Source: Shewanella marisflavi (lineage in GTDB: Bacteria > Pseudomonadota > Gammaproteobacteria > Enterobacterales > Shewanellaceae). Taken from it: 64,000 bases of DNA. Below, one piece after another: positions 30,192 through 39,998 of the stretch; within the stretch, counting starts at the first letter, position 1; every line of letters begins with the position of its first letter. Both the position numbers and the translations under genes were made by a program. The notes below the pieces were generated by a model, which was given only the letters and a program-made list of their open reading frames with translations, was not told the origin of the DNA and did not search any database. The stretch covers positions 806,001 through 870,000 of the forward strand of contig NZ_JAKIKX010000001.1 of assembly GCF_023283925.1 (NCBI RefSeq), read 5' to 3'.

Positions 30192-31166
30192 ATGGGTCGT
30201 AAACAATCTACCGCCGTCGCGGAGCCCTTGGTTGACTTGTCTAAGAACGAGTCTGATCTATCAGTGACTAACAGCAAGAAGGTGATCAAAGACGCAGAAC
30301 TAGAACAGCAAGTACAAGATGACTTACAAAAGAACTTAGATGCGACACAGCTGTATTTAAGTGAAATCGGATTTTCCCCCCTATTGAGTGCGGAAGAAGA
30401 GGTATATTTCTCACGTAAAGCCCTAAAAGGCTGTGATAAATCTCGCAACCGTATGATTGAGAGTAATCTCAGACTCGTCGTAAAAATTGCACGTCGTTAT
30501 AACAATCGTGGTTTGGCATTACTGGATTTGATTGAAGAAGGTAATTTAGGTTTGATCCGTGCGGTCGAAAAGTTCGATCCCGAACGCGGCTTTAGATTTT
30601 CAACCTATGCCACCTGGTGGATCCGCCAGACAATAGAACGTGCGATCATGAATCAAACTCGCACCATTCGCCTACCTATTCATGTGGTCAAGGAGCTTAA
30701 TGTCTACCTTCGTACTGCCAGGGAGCTTGCGCACAAATTAGATCATGAGCCAACGGCAGAAGAGATTGCCGAGCAACTAGACTTGCCAAGTAGTGACGTG
30801 AGCAAGATGCTAAAGCTTAATGAGCGTATCACCTCAGTCGATACTCCACTTGGTGGCGACAACGACAAAGCCTTGCTCGATGTGCTGGCCGATGATGATA
30901 GCGTAGGGCCAGATTACAAGGTACAAGACGATGATATGTCTAAGTCTGTAGTGCGTTGGTTAGATGAGCTAAACAGCAAACAAAGAGAAGTGCTTGCCCG
31001 TCGTTTTGGTCTGCTGGGTTATGAGCCTTCGACCCTGGAAAATGTGGGTAAAGAGATAGGACTCACTCGTGAAAGAGTTCGCCAAATTCAGGTTGAAGCC
31101 CTGAAGCGTCTGAAGGATCTCCTCAGCGCACAAGGACTATCGGTAGAAGCGATATTCCGAGTTTAA
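30192..31166 (+). CDS. rpoS: RNA polymerase sigma factor RpoS
   Basis: Stationary-phase and general stress sigma factor. Region 1.2-2 carries [27 protein letters not shown] and the core-binding/-10 recognition segment [29 protein letters not shown]; region 4 has the helix-turn-helix [27 protein letters not shown]. The length of 324 is close to E. coli (330). The ATG at 30192 follows GGAGAG; an in-frame upstream start would give only an unrelated MGEYI extension. The 78-base gap from nlpD and the 5' leader could host sRNA or Hfq control as in E. coli, but no antisense hairpin was evident. Confidence 0.98.
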   Translation: MGRKQSTAVAEPLVDLSKNESDLSVTNSKKVIKDAELEQQVQDDLQKNLDATQLYLSEIGFSPLLSAEEEVYFSRKALKGCDKSRNRMIESNLRLVVKIARRYNNRGLALLDLIEEGNLGLIRAVEKFDPERGFRFSTYATWWIRQTIERAIMNQTRTIRLPIHVVKELNVYLRTARELAHKLDHEPTAEEIAEQLDLPSSDVSKMLKLNERITSVDTPLGGDNDKALLDVLADDDSVGPDYKVQDDDMSKSVVRWLDELNSKQREVLARRFGLLGYEPSTLENVGKEIGLTRERVRQIQVEALKRLKDLLSAQGLSVEAIFRV

Positions 31167-31314
31167 CAAAAGCAAGTGGGGTGTAGGCTTAGTGGTTCAA
31201 AGTTGATGCCTCTTCAAAGGTGTTGAGCCTGGAAGAGCCATGCTAGTGTGTTATGGTAATTTGAAGCCCAAGGAAGATATTCTTTGTTTTGAGAGTCGAC
31301 CCCATACCTTATTT

Positions 31315-31343
31315 AAAAAAGCGCACCTTAAGGTGCGCTTTTT
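31315..31343. terminator. Bidirectional terminator between rpoS and mutS
   Basis: The perfect palindrome GCGCACCTTAAGGTGCGC (31321-31338) is flanked by AAAAAA on the left and TTTTTG on the right, so it can end both rpoS (plus) and mutS (minus) transcripts. The 150 bases before it hold no gene. Confidence 0.9.
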
Positions 31344-31348
31344 GCTGT

Positions 31349-33916
31349 TTAACGAAGTTGTTTTAGCTCATAAAGGAGATCAAGCGCCTGTCTGGGGGTG
31401 AGACTATCAGGGTCGATAGTGTCTAATCTGTCCAGTGCTTTTGAAGATTCAGGCATGGCGAGGCTTAGCTGTGCTTGTCTTAGCTCAGGCAATCTCTCTT
31501 CTCTGTCTCGGCTTTCCAAGTGATGTAGCTTATGCTTGGCTGCTTGCACGACCTTGGCGGGCACGCCAGCCAGCGCGGCGACCTGTAGGCCATAGCTTTT
31601 GCTTGCCGCTCCCTCTTGTACTGCATGCATAAAGGCGATGGTATCGTCATGTTCTATGGCATCTAGATGTACGTTGGCCACATTCTCGATTTGTTCGGGT
31701 AGCTGAGTTAGCTCGAAATAGTGGGTGGCGAACAATGTCATCGACCTGAGGCTTTGCGCCAGATGCTCGGCAGCCGACCAAGCGAGCGATAAGCCATCAT
31801 AGGTTGAGGTGCCGCGGCCAATTTCATCCATGAGCACTAAGCTTTCTGGCGTGGCATTGTGGAGTATGTTGGCGGTTTCAGTCATCTCCACCATGAAGGT
31901 TGAGCGCCCCGAGGCGAGATCGTCTGCAGCGCCAATACGGGTAAAGATGCGATCGACCGGCCCTATCGCGGCCTTTTGTGCCGGCACAAAGCTGCCGATG
32001 TGCGCCATTAAGGTGATCAGGGCGACCTGGCGCATATAGGTTGATTTACCACCCATGTTGGGGCCGGTGACAATTAGCATGCGTCTTGCGGGATTAAGTG
32101 ACACTGGGTTAGCGATAAACGGGCTTTGACTGACGCGCTCGACCACAGGGTGCCTCCCTGCCTCGATATGAATGCCGCTCTCGGCCGTCAGTTCGGGCCT
32201 GTGATAGTCAAGCTGCTCTGCGCGCTCGGCAAAGTTAGTGATCACATCCAGTTCTGCCGCCGCCCGAGCAAACTCTTGCAACTCATGCAGGCGAGGCATC
32301 AGCAGGTCAAACAGTTCTTCCCACAGCTGTTTCTCGAGCGCCAGCGCTTTACCTTGGCTGGAGAGCACTTTTTCTTCATGCTCTTTAAGCTCGGCAACGA
32401 TATAACGCTCGGTATTTTTAAGAGTTTGTCTGCGTTGATAACTCATTGGGACGAGATCTGACTCACGCCGACTCACCTCGATATAGTAACCGTGCACCCG
32501 GTTATAGCCCACTTTTAAGGTGGAGGCGCCAGTGGCGGCTTTCTCACGGGCTTCGAGTTCGGCAAGGTAATCGGTCGCCCCTTGGCTGAGTTTGCGCCAC
32601 TCATCCAGCTCGGCATGGTAGCCCTCTTTGATCACGCCGCCATCGCGGATCAGCATTGGGGGATTGTCGACGATAGCGCGGCTGAGCAGGGCATGTTCCT
32701 GTGGGAACTCACCCATTGACTGCGATAGCGTGCTTAGATGAGCGCTGTGACATTGGCTCAGTGTCTGTTGAATGTCAGGTAACAGGGTTAATGCCTGGCG
32801 CAGACGGGCGAAATCTCTTGGCCGAGCACTGCGTATTGCCAGACGTGCCGTAATGCGTTCAATGTCGCCAAGGGCTTTTAACTGTTCGTGTAGCGGCTCA
32901 TGAAAGCCATTGTTTAACAGCTCGTCGATAGCATCGTGGCGGGCATTGATGATGTTGTGGTTACGCAGTGGTTCATGGATCCACCTTTGTAACATGCGAC
33001 TTCCCATAGGTGTCGCCGTGTTATCTAGTACCGACGCGAGTGTGTTTTCACTGCCCCCTTGAAGGTTACGAGTAAGCTCGAGGTTCTTACGAGTCGCGGC
33101 GTCGAGTACTATGCTGTCACACTGGTTAAAACGGGTGATCGCATTGATATGGGGCAGGGCGGTGCGCTGGGTATCTTTGACATATTGGATAAGGCAGCCC
33201 GCCGCCTGCAGCGACAGGCGCACTTCTCCCAGGCCAAAACCGTACAGATCTTTGGTACCGAACTGTTCGAGCAGTAACTTGTAGCTGGTGTCATAATCGA
33301 ACTCCCACTCTGGACGGCGGCGTTTGCCGGACAGGGAGTTAATCAGGCTCAGTTCGTTAAAATCTTCGCTATAGAGGAGCTCGGCGGGATTAGTACGCTG
33401 CAACTCCGCTTCCAGTGCCTCGCGACTAGCGAGTTCTGTCACGACGAATCTACCCGAGGAGACGTCTAGCGTCGCGTAGCCAAAGCCCACTTTCCCGTGG
33501 TAAACGGCCGCTAACAGGTTATCTTGCCGTTCCTGAAGTAGGGCTTCATCGGTCAAAGTGCCGGGAGTGACGATGCGAACAATTTTTCGCTCCACCGGTC
33601 CCTTGGTAGTTGCCGGATCGCCTATCTGTTCGCAGATAGCCACAGAGACTCTTAATTGCACCAGCTTAGCCAGATAGCCCTCCACTGCGTGGTAGGGAAT
33701 GCCCGCCATTGGGATGGGGTCGCCGCCGCTCTTGCCCCGGGCCGTAAGGGAGATCCCTAACAGCTCTGATGCACGCTTTGCATCGTCATAAAATAGCTCG
33801 TAAAAATCTCCCATACGATAAAAAAGCAGCATATCAGGCGTTTCGGCTTTCAACGTCAGGTATTGACGCATCATAGGGGTGTGCTTTTCAAGGTGTTGAG
33901 TATCGACGGCGTTCAT
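31349..33916 (-). CDS. mutS: DNA mismatch repair protein MutS
   Basis: Recognises mispaired and unpaired bases and starts methyl-directed mismatch repair. The N-terminal mismatch-binding domain has the Phe-x-Glu motif in [10 protein letters not shown] (Phe about residue 36). The clamp/lever region is in the middle, and the ATPase has Walker [16 protein letters not shown], Walker [17 protein letters not shown] and the ABC-type [11 protein letters not shown]. The length of 855 is the same as or very close to E. coli (853). It is convergent with rpoS and divergent from recA. Confidence 0.98.
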   Translation of the reverse strand: MNAVDTQHLEKHTPMMRQYLTLKAETPDMLLFYRMGDFYELFYDDAKRASELLGISLTARGKSGGDPIPMAGIPYHAVEGYLAKLVQLRVSVAICEQIGDPATTKGPVERKIVRIVTPGTLTDEALLQERQDNLLAAVYHGKVGFGYATLDVSSGRFVVTELASREALEAELQRTNPAELLYSEDFNELSLINSLSGKRRRPEWEFDYDTSYKLLLEQFGTKDLYGFGLGEVRLSLQAAGCLIQYVKDTQRTALPHINAITRFNQCDSIVLDAATRKNLELTRNLQGGSENTLASVLDNTATPMGSRMLQRWIHEPLRNHNIINARHDAIDELLNNGFHEPLHEQLKALGDIERITARLAIRSARPRDFARLRQALTLLPDIQQTLSQCHSAHLSTLSQSMGEFPQEHALLSRAIVDNPPMLIRDGGVIKEGYHAELDEWRKLSQGATDYLAELEAREKAATGASTLKVGYNRVHGYYIEVSRRESDLVPMSYQRRQTLKNTERYIVAELKEHEEKVLSSQGKALALEKQLWEELFDLLMPRLHELQEFARAAAELDVITNFAERAEQLDYHRPELTAESGIHIEAGRHPVVERVSQSPFIANPVSLNPARRMLIVTGPNMGGKSTYMRQVALITLMAHIGSFVPAQKAAIGPVDRIFTRIGAADDLASGRSTFMVEMTETANILHNATPESLVLMDEIGRGTSTYDGLSLAWSAAEHLAQSLRSMTLFATHYFELTQLPEQIENVANVHLDAIEHDDTIAFMHAVQEGAASKSYGLQVAALAGVPAKVVQAAKHKLHHLESRDREERLPELRQAQLSLAMPESSKALDRLDTIDPDSLTPRQALDLLYELKQLR

Positions 33917-34116
33917 GAATTAACCAAGGTTTCCTGCTGCGAAAAGAGTCTGTAATAGCGTGCAGATTATTACAGAATGAATGGCGTCAATACTAACAAT
34001 AAATTTAGACTGGTTGCGCATTTATCCCGCTCGTTTGGGTAAATTTAGCGCGAATAAACCAGTAATGTCTCTAGCAGGTCTGAACCGATTTAGGCAAAAA
34101 TAATCGCATACAGTAC

Positions 34117-34144
34117 TTGATACTGTATGATTGTACAGTATACT
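34117..34144 (+). promoter_or_regulatory. recA promoter with LexA box in the spacer
   Basis: A -35 TTGATA (34117-34122) and a -10 TATACT (34139-34144) are separated by exactly 16 bases, and that spacer is the LexA box CTGTATGATTGTACAG (34123-34138, extended TACTGT...ACAGTA). This is the same design as the E. coli recA operator-promoter. Confidence 0.95.
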
Positions 34145-34248
34145 AGGTTGCATATTCAGATAGCCTAAAACGATGCAGTTGCCGTTTCCCAGGCTTAACC
34201 ATAACGGATACCCCACAGCGCAGCGTCTGTGATTGAGAGGAAAGCAGA

Positions 34249-35310
34249 ATGAAGATTGATGCGAATAAAGAGAAAGCCCTGAGCGCGGTCCTTGGCCAGA
34301 TTGAAAAGCAGTTCGGTAAAGGTTCCATCATGAAGTTAGGTGAAAACCGCTCTATGGATGTTGAAACCATTTCAACAGGTTCTCTGTCGCTGGACGTTGC
34401 ATTGGGTGCCGGCGGTTTGCCTCTTGGTCGTATCGTTGAGATCTATGGCCCTGAATCTTCTGGTAAAACGACACTGACACTGGAAGTGATTGCTGCGGCA
34501 CAGCGCGAGGGTAAGGTTTGTGCCTTTATCGACGCCGAGCATGCACTGGATCCTATCTATGCTCAGAAACTCGGTGTAGATATTGATAACCTCTTGTGTT
34601 CACAGCCTGATACTGGTGAGCAGGCCCTTGAGATCTGTGACGCCCTGACTCGCTCTGGTGCGGTTGATGTGATCATCGTTGACTCGGTAGCGGCTCTGAC
34701 GCCTAAGGCTGAGATTGAAGGTGAAATTGGTGATTCTCACATGGGTCTTGCGGCGCGTATGATGAGTCAGGCGATGCGTAAGCTCGCGGGTAACCTCAAG
34801 CAATCGAATACCTTGCTGATCTTCATTAACCAAATTCGTATGAAGATTGGTGTAATGTTTGGTAACCCAGAAACGACTACGGGTGGTAACGCACTTAAGT
34901 TCTACGCATCTGTTCGTCTGGATATTCGTCGTACCGGCGCCATCAAAGATCGTGAAGAAGTCATAGGTAACGAAACCCGGGTGAAAGTGGTTAAGAACAA
35001 GATTGCTGCGCCATTTAAACAGGCTGAGTTCCAGATTCTATATGGTGAAGGCATTAACCGTACTGGCGAGCTGGTGGATCTGGGTGTTACACATAAGCTG
35101 ATTGAGAAGTCAGGTGCTTGGTATAGCTACAAAGGTGACAAGATTGGTCAAGGCCGTGCCAACGCAGGTAAGTATCTGGTTGAAAACCCAGAGGTGGCCG
35201 CAGAGATCGATCATGCGCTGCGTGCCATGTTACTTGGCGGTGGTGAAGTGGTCGCAAAATCGGCGACGGGCGATGAAAATATCGACCTGGAAACTGGCGA
35301 AGTATTTTAA
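34249..35310 (+). CDS. recA: Recombinase RecA
   Basis: Forms filaments on single-stranded DNA for homologous recombination and triggers LexA self-cleavage. Walker A is GPESSGKTT (about residues 66-74), with the Walker B region [19 protein letters not shown], loop L2 around [32 protein letters not shown] and an acidic C-terminal tail. The length of 353 is the same as E. coli. AGAGGAAAG precedes the ATG. The LexA-box promoter lies 105 bases upstream; recX follows 28 bases downstream, probably by read-through. Confidence 0.99.
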   Translation: MKIDANKEKALSAVLGQIEKQFGKGSIMKLGENRSMDVETISTGSLSLDVALGAGGLPLGRIVEIYGPESSGKTTLTLEVIAAAQREGKVCAFIDAEHALDPIYAQKLGVDIDNLLCSQPDTGEQALEICDALTRSGAVDVIIVDSVAALTPKAEIEGEIGDSHMGLAARMMSQAMRKLAGNLKQSNTLLIFINQIRMKIGVMFGNPETTTGGNALKFYASVRLDIRRTGAIKDREEVIGNETRVKVVKNKIAAPFKQAEFQILYGEGINRTGELVDLGVTHKLIEKSGAWYSYKGDKIGQGRANAGKYLVENPEVAAEIDHALRAMLLGGGEVVAKSATGDENIDLETGEVF

Positions 35311-35338
35311 GCCTTAGTCATAAGCTACACGTTTCCTT

Positions 35339-35788
35339 ATGAGCATGTCGGCCATGCAAGTTGCGGTGGGTCTTTTGGCCCGCCGCGATTATTCTCGCTA
35401 CCAGATTAAGAGTAAGTTGGCGCAAAAAGGCTTTATCGATAGTGAGATAGAGGCGGTTTTGACCCAGTGCGAAAGTCAAGGTTATCTGGATGACGCCAGA
35501 TTTGCTGCATTACTATTACGTTCTCATATTGCTAAGGGGCATGGGCAGAACAAGATACGCCAATCGATGGCGCAGAAGGGGCTGGCTAAAGAGATTATTC
35601 AAGATACGCTTAATGCAAGTGACTGCGACTGGTTCGAGTTGGCGAAACAGAAAGCGGCCAAGAAATATGCTGCCAGCGGCCCGATAGAAGATCAAAAAGA
35701 GCGCGCTAAACGCGTTCGTTATCTACTTTCTCAAGGTTTCGCCTTTGACCAGGTGGCCTATGCGTTAGAGGTCGAACCCGACCTATAA
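35339..35788 (+). CDS. recX: Regulatory protein RecX
   Basis: Binds RecA filaments and limits their growth and coprotease activity. It is a 149-residue protein of three-helix repeats; family segments are LARRDYSRYQIKSKLAQKGF, GYLDDARFAALLLRSHIAKGHG and the C-terminal KERAKRVRYLLSQGF. The start at 35339 is followed by two further in-frame ATGs (35345 and 35354), and none has a strong ribosome binding site, in keeping with low expression relative to recA. The order recA-recX-alaS is conserved in gammaproteobacteria. Confidence 0.95.
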   Translation: MSMSAMQVAVGLLARRDYSRYQIKSKLAQKGFIDSEIEAVLTQCESQGYLDDARFAALLLRSHIAKGHGQNKIRQSMAQKGLAKEIIQDTLNASDCDWFELAKQKAAKKYAASGPIEDQKERAKRVRYLLSQGFAFDQVAYALEVEPDL

Positions 35789-35978
35789 TTCGCTCTTAAT
35801 GACTAGACCTTTTTAGCTATGCCCCTGGGGCAAACGCACGCTTTTTAGGGTTTCTTTAGTTATCCTCAGTTAAACCTCTGGTTGTTCACTAATAGACTGC
35901 TTATAATGCTTGGCTAACTAGAGCTGTCGGTGGAGCTCGAGCCTTCACCGCGAAAATAATCTAATTCAGGATGATTTC

Positions 35979-38603
35979 ATGTATCAAACCACTGCAGCGC
36001 TGAGAAGTGCTTTCTTGGAGTTTTTCCGCAGAAACAGTCACCAGGTTGTGGACAGCAGTTCACTGGTACCTGGTAATGATCCCACCTTGCTATTTACCAA
36101 TGCTGGTATGAACCAGTTTAAAGATGTTTTCCTGGGCGAAGACAAGCGCGATTACAGCCGTGCCACGACTGCCCAGCGCTGTGTGCGCGCCGGTGGTAAA
36201 CATAATGACCTGGATAATGTTGGTTATACTGCCCGTCACCATACTTTCTTCGAGATGCTGGGTAACTTCAGCTTTGGTGACTATTTTAAGCACGACGCGA
36301 TTCGTTTCGCTTGGACCTTCCTTACCGAAGAACTCAAGCTGCCCAAAGAGCGCCTGTGTGTCACGATTTATGAGACTGACGACGAAGCCTTTGAGATCTG
36401 GAACAAAGAGATTGGCGTAGCTGCTGAAAACATCATACGTATCGGTGATAACAAAGGGGCCGCCTTCGCCTCAGATAACTTCTGGCAGATGGGTGATACA
36501 GGTCCTTGTGGTCCCTGTACTGAGATCTTTTACGATCACGGCGAACATATCTGGGGTGGTCGCCCTGGCACGCCAGAGGAGGACGGTGACAGATTCATCG
36601 AGATCTGGAACATCGTTTTCATGCAATATAACCGTCAAGCCGACGGTACCATGGAACCGCTTCCAAAGCCCTCTGTTGATACAGGTATGGGCATAGAGCG
36701 TATTGCTGCGATCATGCAGGGTGTGCACTCTAACTATGAGATTGATATCTTCCAGTCGCTCATCAAGAAGACGGCTGAGATCCTCGGCGTGACAGACTTG
36801 GAAAACAAGTCACTGCGCGTAATTGCTGACCATATCCGTTCTTGTGCCTTTTTAGTGGCCGATGGCGTGATGCCATCTAATGAAGGCCGTGGCTATGTGT
36901 TACGCCGTATTATTCGCCGCGCCGTGCGTCATGGTAACAAGTTAGGGGCTACTGAGTCTTTCTTTTATAAACTGGTACCAACCCTGATTGAAGTGATGGG
37001 CGACGCCGCCAAAGAGTTGGTGGCCACCCAAGCGATCGTCGAGAAGGCACTTAAAGCCGAAGAGGAGCAGTTTGCGCGTACCCTAGAGCGCGGTCTTGGT
37101 ATTCTGGACAATGCCCTTAGCCAGCTTGAAGGTAAGGTACTCGATGGTGAAACCGCGTTTAAACTTTATGACACCTATGGTTTCCCTGTTGATCTCACTG
37201 CAGACGTGTGCCGCGAGCGTAATATCACGGTAGATGAAGCCGGTTTTGAAGCCGCGATGGCCGAGCAGCGCAGTCGTGCTCAGGCAGCAGGTCAGTTTGA
37301 TACTGACTATAACGACAGCCTTAAGATCGATGCCGAGACAGAGTTTTGTGGCTACAACAATCTGAACGGTGAAGCTAAGGTCGTTGCCCTCTACGCCGAT
37401 GGTCAGGCAGTCGATGCCTTAGCTGAAGGTGAACAAGGCGTTATCGTACTTGAAAGTACGCCTTTCTATGGTGAGTCTGGTGGCCAGTGTGGTGATAAAG
37501 GGCTTCTTAACGCCGACGGCATTGAGTTTACCGTTACAGACACGCAAAAGTATGGCCAGGCCGTTGGCCATATTGGTCAGGTGAAGAGTGGTCGCATCAG
37601 CTTAGGTCAGTCCCTTAACGCAGCAGTTGATAAGAAGCTGAGACATCGCACTGAGCTTAACCATTCTGTGACACACTTGCTTCACGCCGCCTTGCGTCAG
37701 GTTCTTGGTAGTCATGTCAGTCAAAAAGGTTCTTTGGTTGAAGCTGATCGCTTACGTTTCGACTTTTCTCATTTCGAAGCCGTGAAGCGTGAAGAGCTAA
37801 AACAGGTTGAAGATCTGGTGAACACTCAGATCCGTCGTAACCATGAGCTTAAGGCTGAGGTGATGGATATCGACCAGGCTAAAGAAAAAGGTGCCATGGC
37901 CCTGTTTGGAGAGAAATATGACTCTCAGGTGCGCGTTGTCACTATGGGTGATTTCTCTATCGAACTCTGTGGTGGTACTCACGTGGGTCGCACTGGTGAC
38001 ATAGGTCTGTTTAAGATCACCTCAGAAGGGGGGATCGCAGCAGGGATTCGCCGTATTGAAGCCGTGACAGGTGCTGCAGCAATGGCCTATGTGGCTGAGC
38101 AGCAGGCACAGCTTGAACAAGCTGCCGCGCTACTTAAAGGCGACAGTGCCTCAGTGGTAACCAAGCTGAAGGCGCAGCTGGATAAGACCAAGCAGTTAGA
38201 GAAAGAGTTGTCACAACTTAAAGATAAGCTTGCTGCGGCAACCAGTGCCGATCTGGCTGGTGAAGCGCAAGAGCTTGGTGGTGTAAAGGTACTAGTGAAG
38301 CAGCTTGAAGGCGTTGAAGCTGGAGCGCTGCGTGGGCTACAGGATGAACTTAAGCAGAAGCTGCAGTCAGGCATAGTCGTATTGGGTATTGCAGGTGATG
38401 CTAAGGTGAACCTAATTGTCGGTGTGACCAAAGATCTGACCGCTAAGGTGAAGGCCGGTGAACTGGTGGCCATGGTTGCCGCTCAGGTGGGTGGCAAGGG
38501 CGGTGGACGTCCTGATATGGCACAGGCTGGCGGTAGCGAACCTGAAAACTTAAGTGCAGCGCTTGATTCTGTTATCCCTTGGTTATCAGAACGTTTGGCA
38601 TAA
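35979..38603 (+). CDS. alaS: Alanyl-tRNA synthetase
   Basis: Charges tRNA-Ala and hydrolyses mischarged Ser- or Gly-tRNA-Ala. The class II catalytic core (about 1-240) has [30 protein letters not shown] split across motif 1 and [19 protein letters not shown] in motif 2. The editing domain has the zinc site [12 protein letters not shown] and [13 protein letters not shown], and the C-terminal domain (C-Ala) carries a coiled coil around residues 700-760. The length of 874 is typical. It ends at a strong terminator, and csrA follows 306 bases later with no aspartokinase gene between them. Confidence 0.98.
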   Translation: MYQTTAALRSAFLEFFRRNSHQVVDSSSLVPGNDPTLLFTNAGMNQFKDVFLGEDKRDYSRATTAQRCVRAGGKHNDLDNVGYTARHHTFFEMLGNFSFGDYFKHDAIRFAWTFLTEELKLPKERLCVTIYETDDEAFEIWNKEIGVAAENIIRIGDNKGAAFASDNFWQMGDTGPCGPCTEIFYDHGEHIWGGRPGTPEEDGDRFIEIWNIVFMQYNRQADGTMEPLPKPSVDTGMGIERIAAIMQGVHSNYEIDIFQSLIKKTAEILGVTDLENKSLRVIADHIRSCAFLVADGVMPSNEGRGYVLRRIIRRAVRHGNKLGATESFFYKLVPTLIEVMGDAAKELVATQAIVEKALKAEEEQFARTLERGLGILDNALSQLEGKVLDGETAFKLYDTYGFPVDLTADVCRERNITVDEAGFEAAMAEQRSRAQAAGQFDTDYNDSLKIDAETEFCGYNNLNGEAKVVALYADGQAVDALAEGEQGVIVLESTPFYGESGGQCGDKGLLNADGIEFTVTDTQKYGQAVGHIGQVKSGRISLGQSLNAAVDKKLRHRTELNHSVTHLLHAALRQVLGSHVSQKGSLVEADRLRFDFSHFEAVKREELKQVEDLVNTQIRRNHELKAEVMDIDQAKEKGAMALFGEKYDSQVRVVTMGDFSIELCGGTHVGRTGDIGLFKITSEGGIAAGIRRIEAVTGAAAMAYVAEQQAQLEQAAALLKGDSASVVTKLKAQLDKTKQLEKELSQLKDKLAAATSADLAGEAQELGGVKVLVKQLEGVEAGALRGLQDELKQKLQSGIVVLGIAGDAKVNLIVGVTKDLTAKVKAGELVAMVAAQVGGKGGGRPDMAQAGGSEPENLSAALDSVIPWLSERLA

Positions 38604-38614
38604 GTTGTCTAATG

Positions 38615-38644
38615 AAAAAAAGCGCTCTTTGAGCGCTTTTTTTG
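38615..38644 (+). terminator. Rho-independent terminator of alaS
   Basis: Stem AGCGCTC (38621-38627) with GAGCGCT (38631-38637), three-base loop, preceded by an A-run and followed by TTTTTTTG. Confidence 0.92.
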
Positions 38645-38846
38645 TGTCAAATTGATGCTCTCTTAAGCTAAGGTACAGTTTAAAGTGCTAAATTTAATGC
38701 TGGTTTAATTGATCGTCCTTACTATCCCATTTATCTCTTATGCTCATATCTGATAAATCAGCGATGTGTGGCACATTTAAACGAATTAACATGCAATAAA
38801 TGGGTGTTTTTTGTCAGAACACTATTAATTTGTACTAAGCTGACCG

Positions 38847-38908
38847 TATAATAAGGTTATAACGGAATAGTGCCGTAAAAGCAGAATTAGGAACTAAAGG
38901 AGCAAAAA
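38847..38908 (+). promoter_or_regulatory. csrA -10 element and leader with GGA motifs
   Basis: A TATAAT (38847-38852) preceded by CCG forms a plausible -10 for csrA; the -35 match (ATTAAT, 17 bases before) is poor. The leader contains two GGA motifs, in TTAGGAAC and in the Shine-Dalgarno AAAGGAGC, the kind of site CsrA binds, so translational autoregulation as in E. coli is plausible. Confidence 0.55.
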
Positions 38909-38909
38909 A

Positions 38910-39107
38910 ATGCTGATATTGACTCGTCGTGTTGGTGAAACACTGATGATTGGTGATGAAGTTACTGTCACCGTTTTAGGCGTAAAGGGCAATCAAGTTC
39001 GTATTGGTGTCAATGCACCAAAAGAAGTTTCGGTTCATCGTGAAGAGATTTATCAGCGTATCCAGTCTGAAAAGTCAGGTGGCTCTTCTGAAGGCGGCAA
39101 TTTTTAA
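38910..39107 (+). CDS. csrA: Carbon storage regulator CsrA
   Basis: Homodimeric RNA-binding protein that controls translation and stability of many mRNAs by binding GGA motifs. The 65 residues begin [20 protein letters not shown], including the RNA-contacting R6/R7 region, and the second contact region [11 protein letters not shown] is present. A very strong AAAGGAG precedes the ATG. It lies just upstream of the serine/arginine tRNA array, as in other gammaproteobacteria. BarA, the sensor that feeds the opposing small RNAs in relatives, is encoded in the same window. Confidence 0.98.
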   Translation: MLILTRRVGETLMIGDEVTVTVLGVKGNQVRIGVNAPKEVSVHREEIYQRIQSEKSGGSSEGGNF

Positions 39108-39138
39108 GCGAAAGATTTAACCAGTGTAACATGATAAG

Positions 39139-39164
39139 AGTCAGCAATTTTGCTGGCTTTTTTG
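39139..39164 (+). terminator. Rho-independent terminator of csrA
   Basis: Stem AGTCAGCA (39139-39146) with TGCTGGCT (39151-39158, one wobble), four-base loop, followed by TTTTTTG. Confidence 0.88.
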
Positions 39165-39277
39165 TTTTTCATTGTAAGCTTTTTAACCATTACGGCGACA
39201 TAGCATACAGGGCTGTAGGATAATCAGGGGTAACTGCTTAAAAACAGCTCAAACAGTATTTGTTTAGGAGAAATGGT

Positions 39278-39312
39278 TTGACTTATTTTCTTCAAACAGT
39301 AATATGTGCGCC
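39278..39312 (+). promoter_or_regulatory. tRNA operon promoter with GC-rich discriminator
   Basis: A -35 TTGACT (39278-39283) and -10 TAATAT (39300-39305) with a 16-base spacer, followed at once by GTGCGCC. A GC-rich discriminator next to the -10 is typical of stringently controlled stable RNA promoters, which ppGpp represses. Confidence 0.82.
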
Positions 39313-39320
39313 AAGAAAAC

Positions 39321-39412
39321 GGAGAGGTGGCCGAGTGGCCGAAGGCGCTCCCCTGCTAAGGGAGTATGGGCTTTAACTCCCATCGAGGGTTCGAATCCCT
39401 CCTTCTCCGCCA
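39321..39412 (+). tRNA. tRNA-Ser (GCU anticodon), copy 1
   Basis: A 92-base class II tRNA with encoded CCA. The seven-pair acceptor stem is closed by G1-C72, the anticodon loop CTGCTAA contains GCT, the long variable arm pairs TGGG with CCCA, and the T arm is GAGGGTTCGAATCCCTC. It reads AGC/AGU serine codons. The copy at 39868 is identical. Confidence 0.97.
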
Positions 39413-39433
39413 TTTCTTAACTGACAAAACAGG

Positions 39434-39510
39434 GCGCGTGTAGCTCAGCTGGATAGAGTACCTGGCTACGAACCAGGCGGTCAGAGGTTCGAATCCTCTC
39501 ACGCGTACCA
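39434..39510 (+). tRNA. tRNA-Arg (ACG anticodon), copy 1
   Basis: A 77-base tRNA with encoded CCA. The anticodon loop CTACGAA contains ACG (A34 is expected to become inosine, reading CGU/CGC/CGA). The acceptor stem GCGCGTG pairs with CACGCGT, making the terminal pair G1-U72, a wobble. It is the first of four identical copies. Confidence 0.97.
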
Positions 39511-39548
39511 TTTGTTTTTCAGTGAAAGTAGGTTTATAGATATAAGAT

Positions 39549-39625
39549 GCGCGTGTAGCTCAGCTGGATAGAGTACCTGGCTACGAACCAGGCGGTCAGA
39601 GGTTCGAATCCTCTCACGCGTACCA
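39549..39625 (+). tRNA. tRNA-Arg (ACG anticodon), copy 2
   Basis: Identical over all 77 bases, including CCA and the G1-U72 pair, to the first copy. The 38-base spacer before it is unrelated to the other spacers apart from being T-rich. Confidence 0.97.
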
Positions 39626-39652
39626 TCTATTTCTTCTACTGTTTTATTCTGT

Positions 39653-39729
39653 GCGCGTGTAGCTCAGCTGGATAGAGTACCTGGCTACGAACCAGGCGGT
39701 CAGAGGTTCGAATCCTCTCACGCGTACCA
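39653..39729 (+). tRNA. tRNA-Arg (ACG anticodon), copy 3
   Basis: Identical to the other three arginine tRNA copies. It is followed within 13 bases by a terminator-like hairpin. Confidence 0.97.
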
Positions 39730-39741
39730 TATTTAAAAAAT

Positions 39742-39766
39742 CGACGGTTTTTACCGTCGTTTTGTT
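39742..39766 (+). terminator. Terminator-like hairpin inside the tRNA array
   Basis: Stem CGACGGT (39742-39748) with ACCGTCG (39753-39759), four-base loop, followed by TTTTGTTTG. It lies between the third and fourth arginine tRNA genes and could stop or attenuate transcription of the last two tRNAs. Confidence 0.75.
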
Positions 39767-39782
39767 TGTAAGACTAGAATTT

Positions 39783-39859
39783 GCGCGTGTAGCTCAGCTG
39801 GATAGAGTACCTGGCTACGAACCAGGCGGTCAGAGGTTCGAATCCTCTCACGCGTACCA
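39783..39859 (+). tRNA. tRNA-Arg (ACG anticodon), copy 4
   Basis: Identical to the other arginine copies. It lies downstream of the internal hairpin and only eight bases before the second serine tRNA. I saw no convincing separate promoter: TAGAAT at 39775-39780 is too close to the gene. Confidence 0.97.
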
Positions 39860-39867
39860 TTTTAGAC

Positions 39868-39959
39868 GGAGAGGTGGCCGAGTGGCCGAAGGCGCTCCCC
39901 TGCTAAGGGAGTATGGGCTTTAACTCCCATCGAGGGTTCGAATCCCTCCTTCTCCGCCA
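39868..39959 (+). tRNA. tRNA-Ser (GCU anticodon), copy 2
   Basis: Identical over 92 bases, including CCA, to the serine tRNA at 39321. It ends the array and is followed six bases later by a strong terminator. Confidence 0.97.
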
Positions 39960-39964
39960 TTATT

Positions 39965-39998
39965 AAAACCCGCAACTTAGGTTGCGGGTTTTTTTATG
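39965..39998 (+). terminator. Rho-independent terminator of the tRNA array
   Basis: Stem AAAACCCGCAAC (39965-39976) with GTTGCGGGTTTT (39981-39992), four-base loop TTAG, and a following T-run. Confidence 0.92.

Larger units (their letters stand above)
38604..38909. other. Non-coding stretch between alaS and csrA
   Basis: These 306 bases are AT-rich and contain no gene. They hold the alaS terminator and the csrA promoter and leader. In other gammaproteobacteria that I recall, such as Pseudomonas and probably other Shewanella, a lysC aspartokinase gene stands between alaS and csrA; no remnant of it is visible. Confidence 0.7.

Noticed and set aside
39321..39959. The tRNA array as an integration site for a mobile element
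   Set aside because: No integrase, no partial tRNA copy and no attachment repeat beyond the complete tRNA genes; the region after it is the oad operon.
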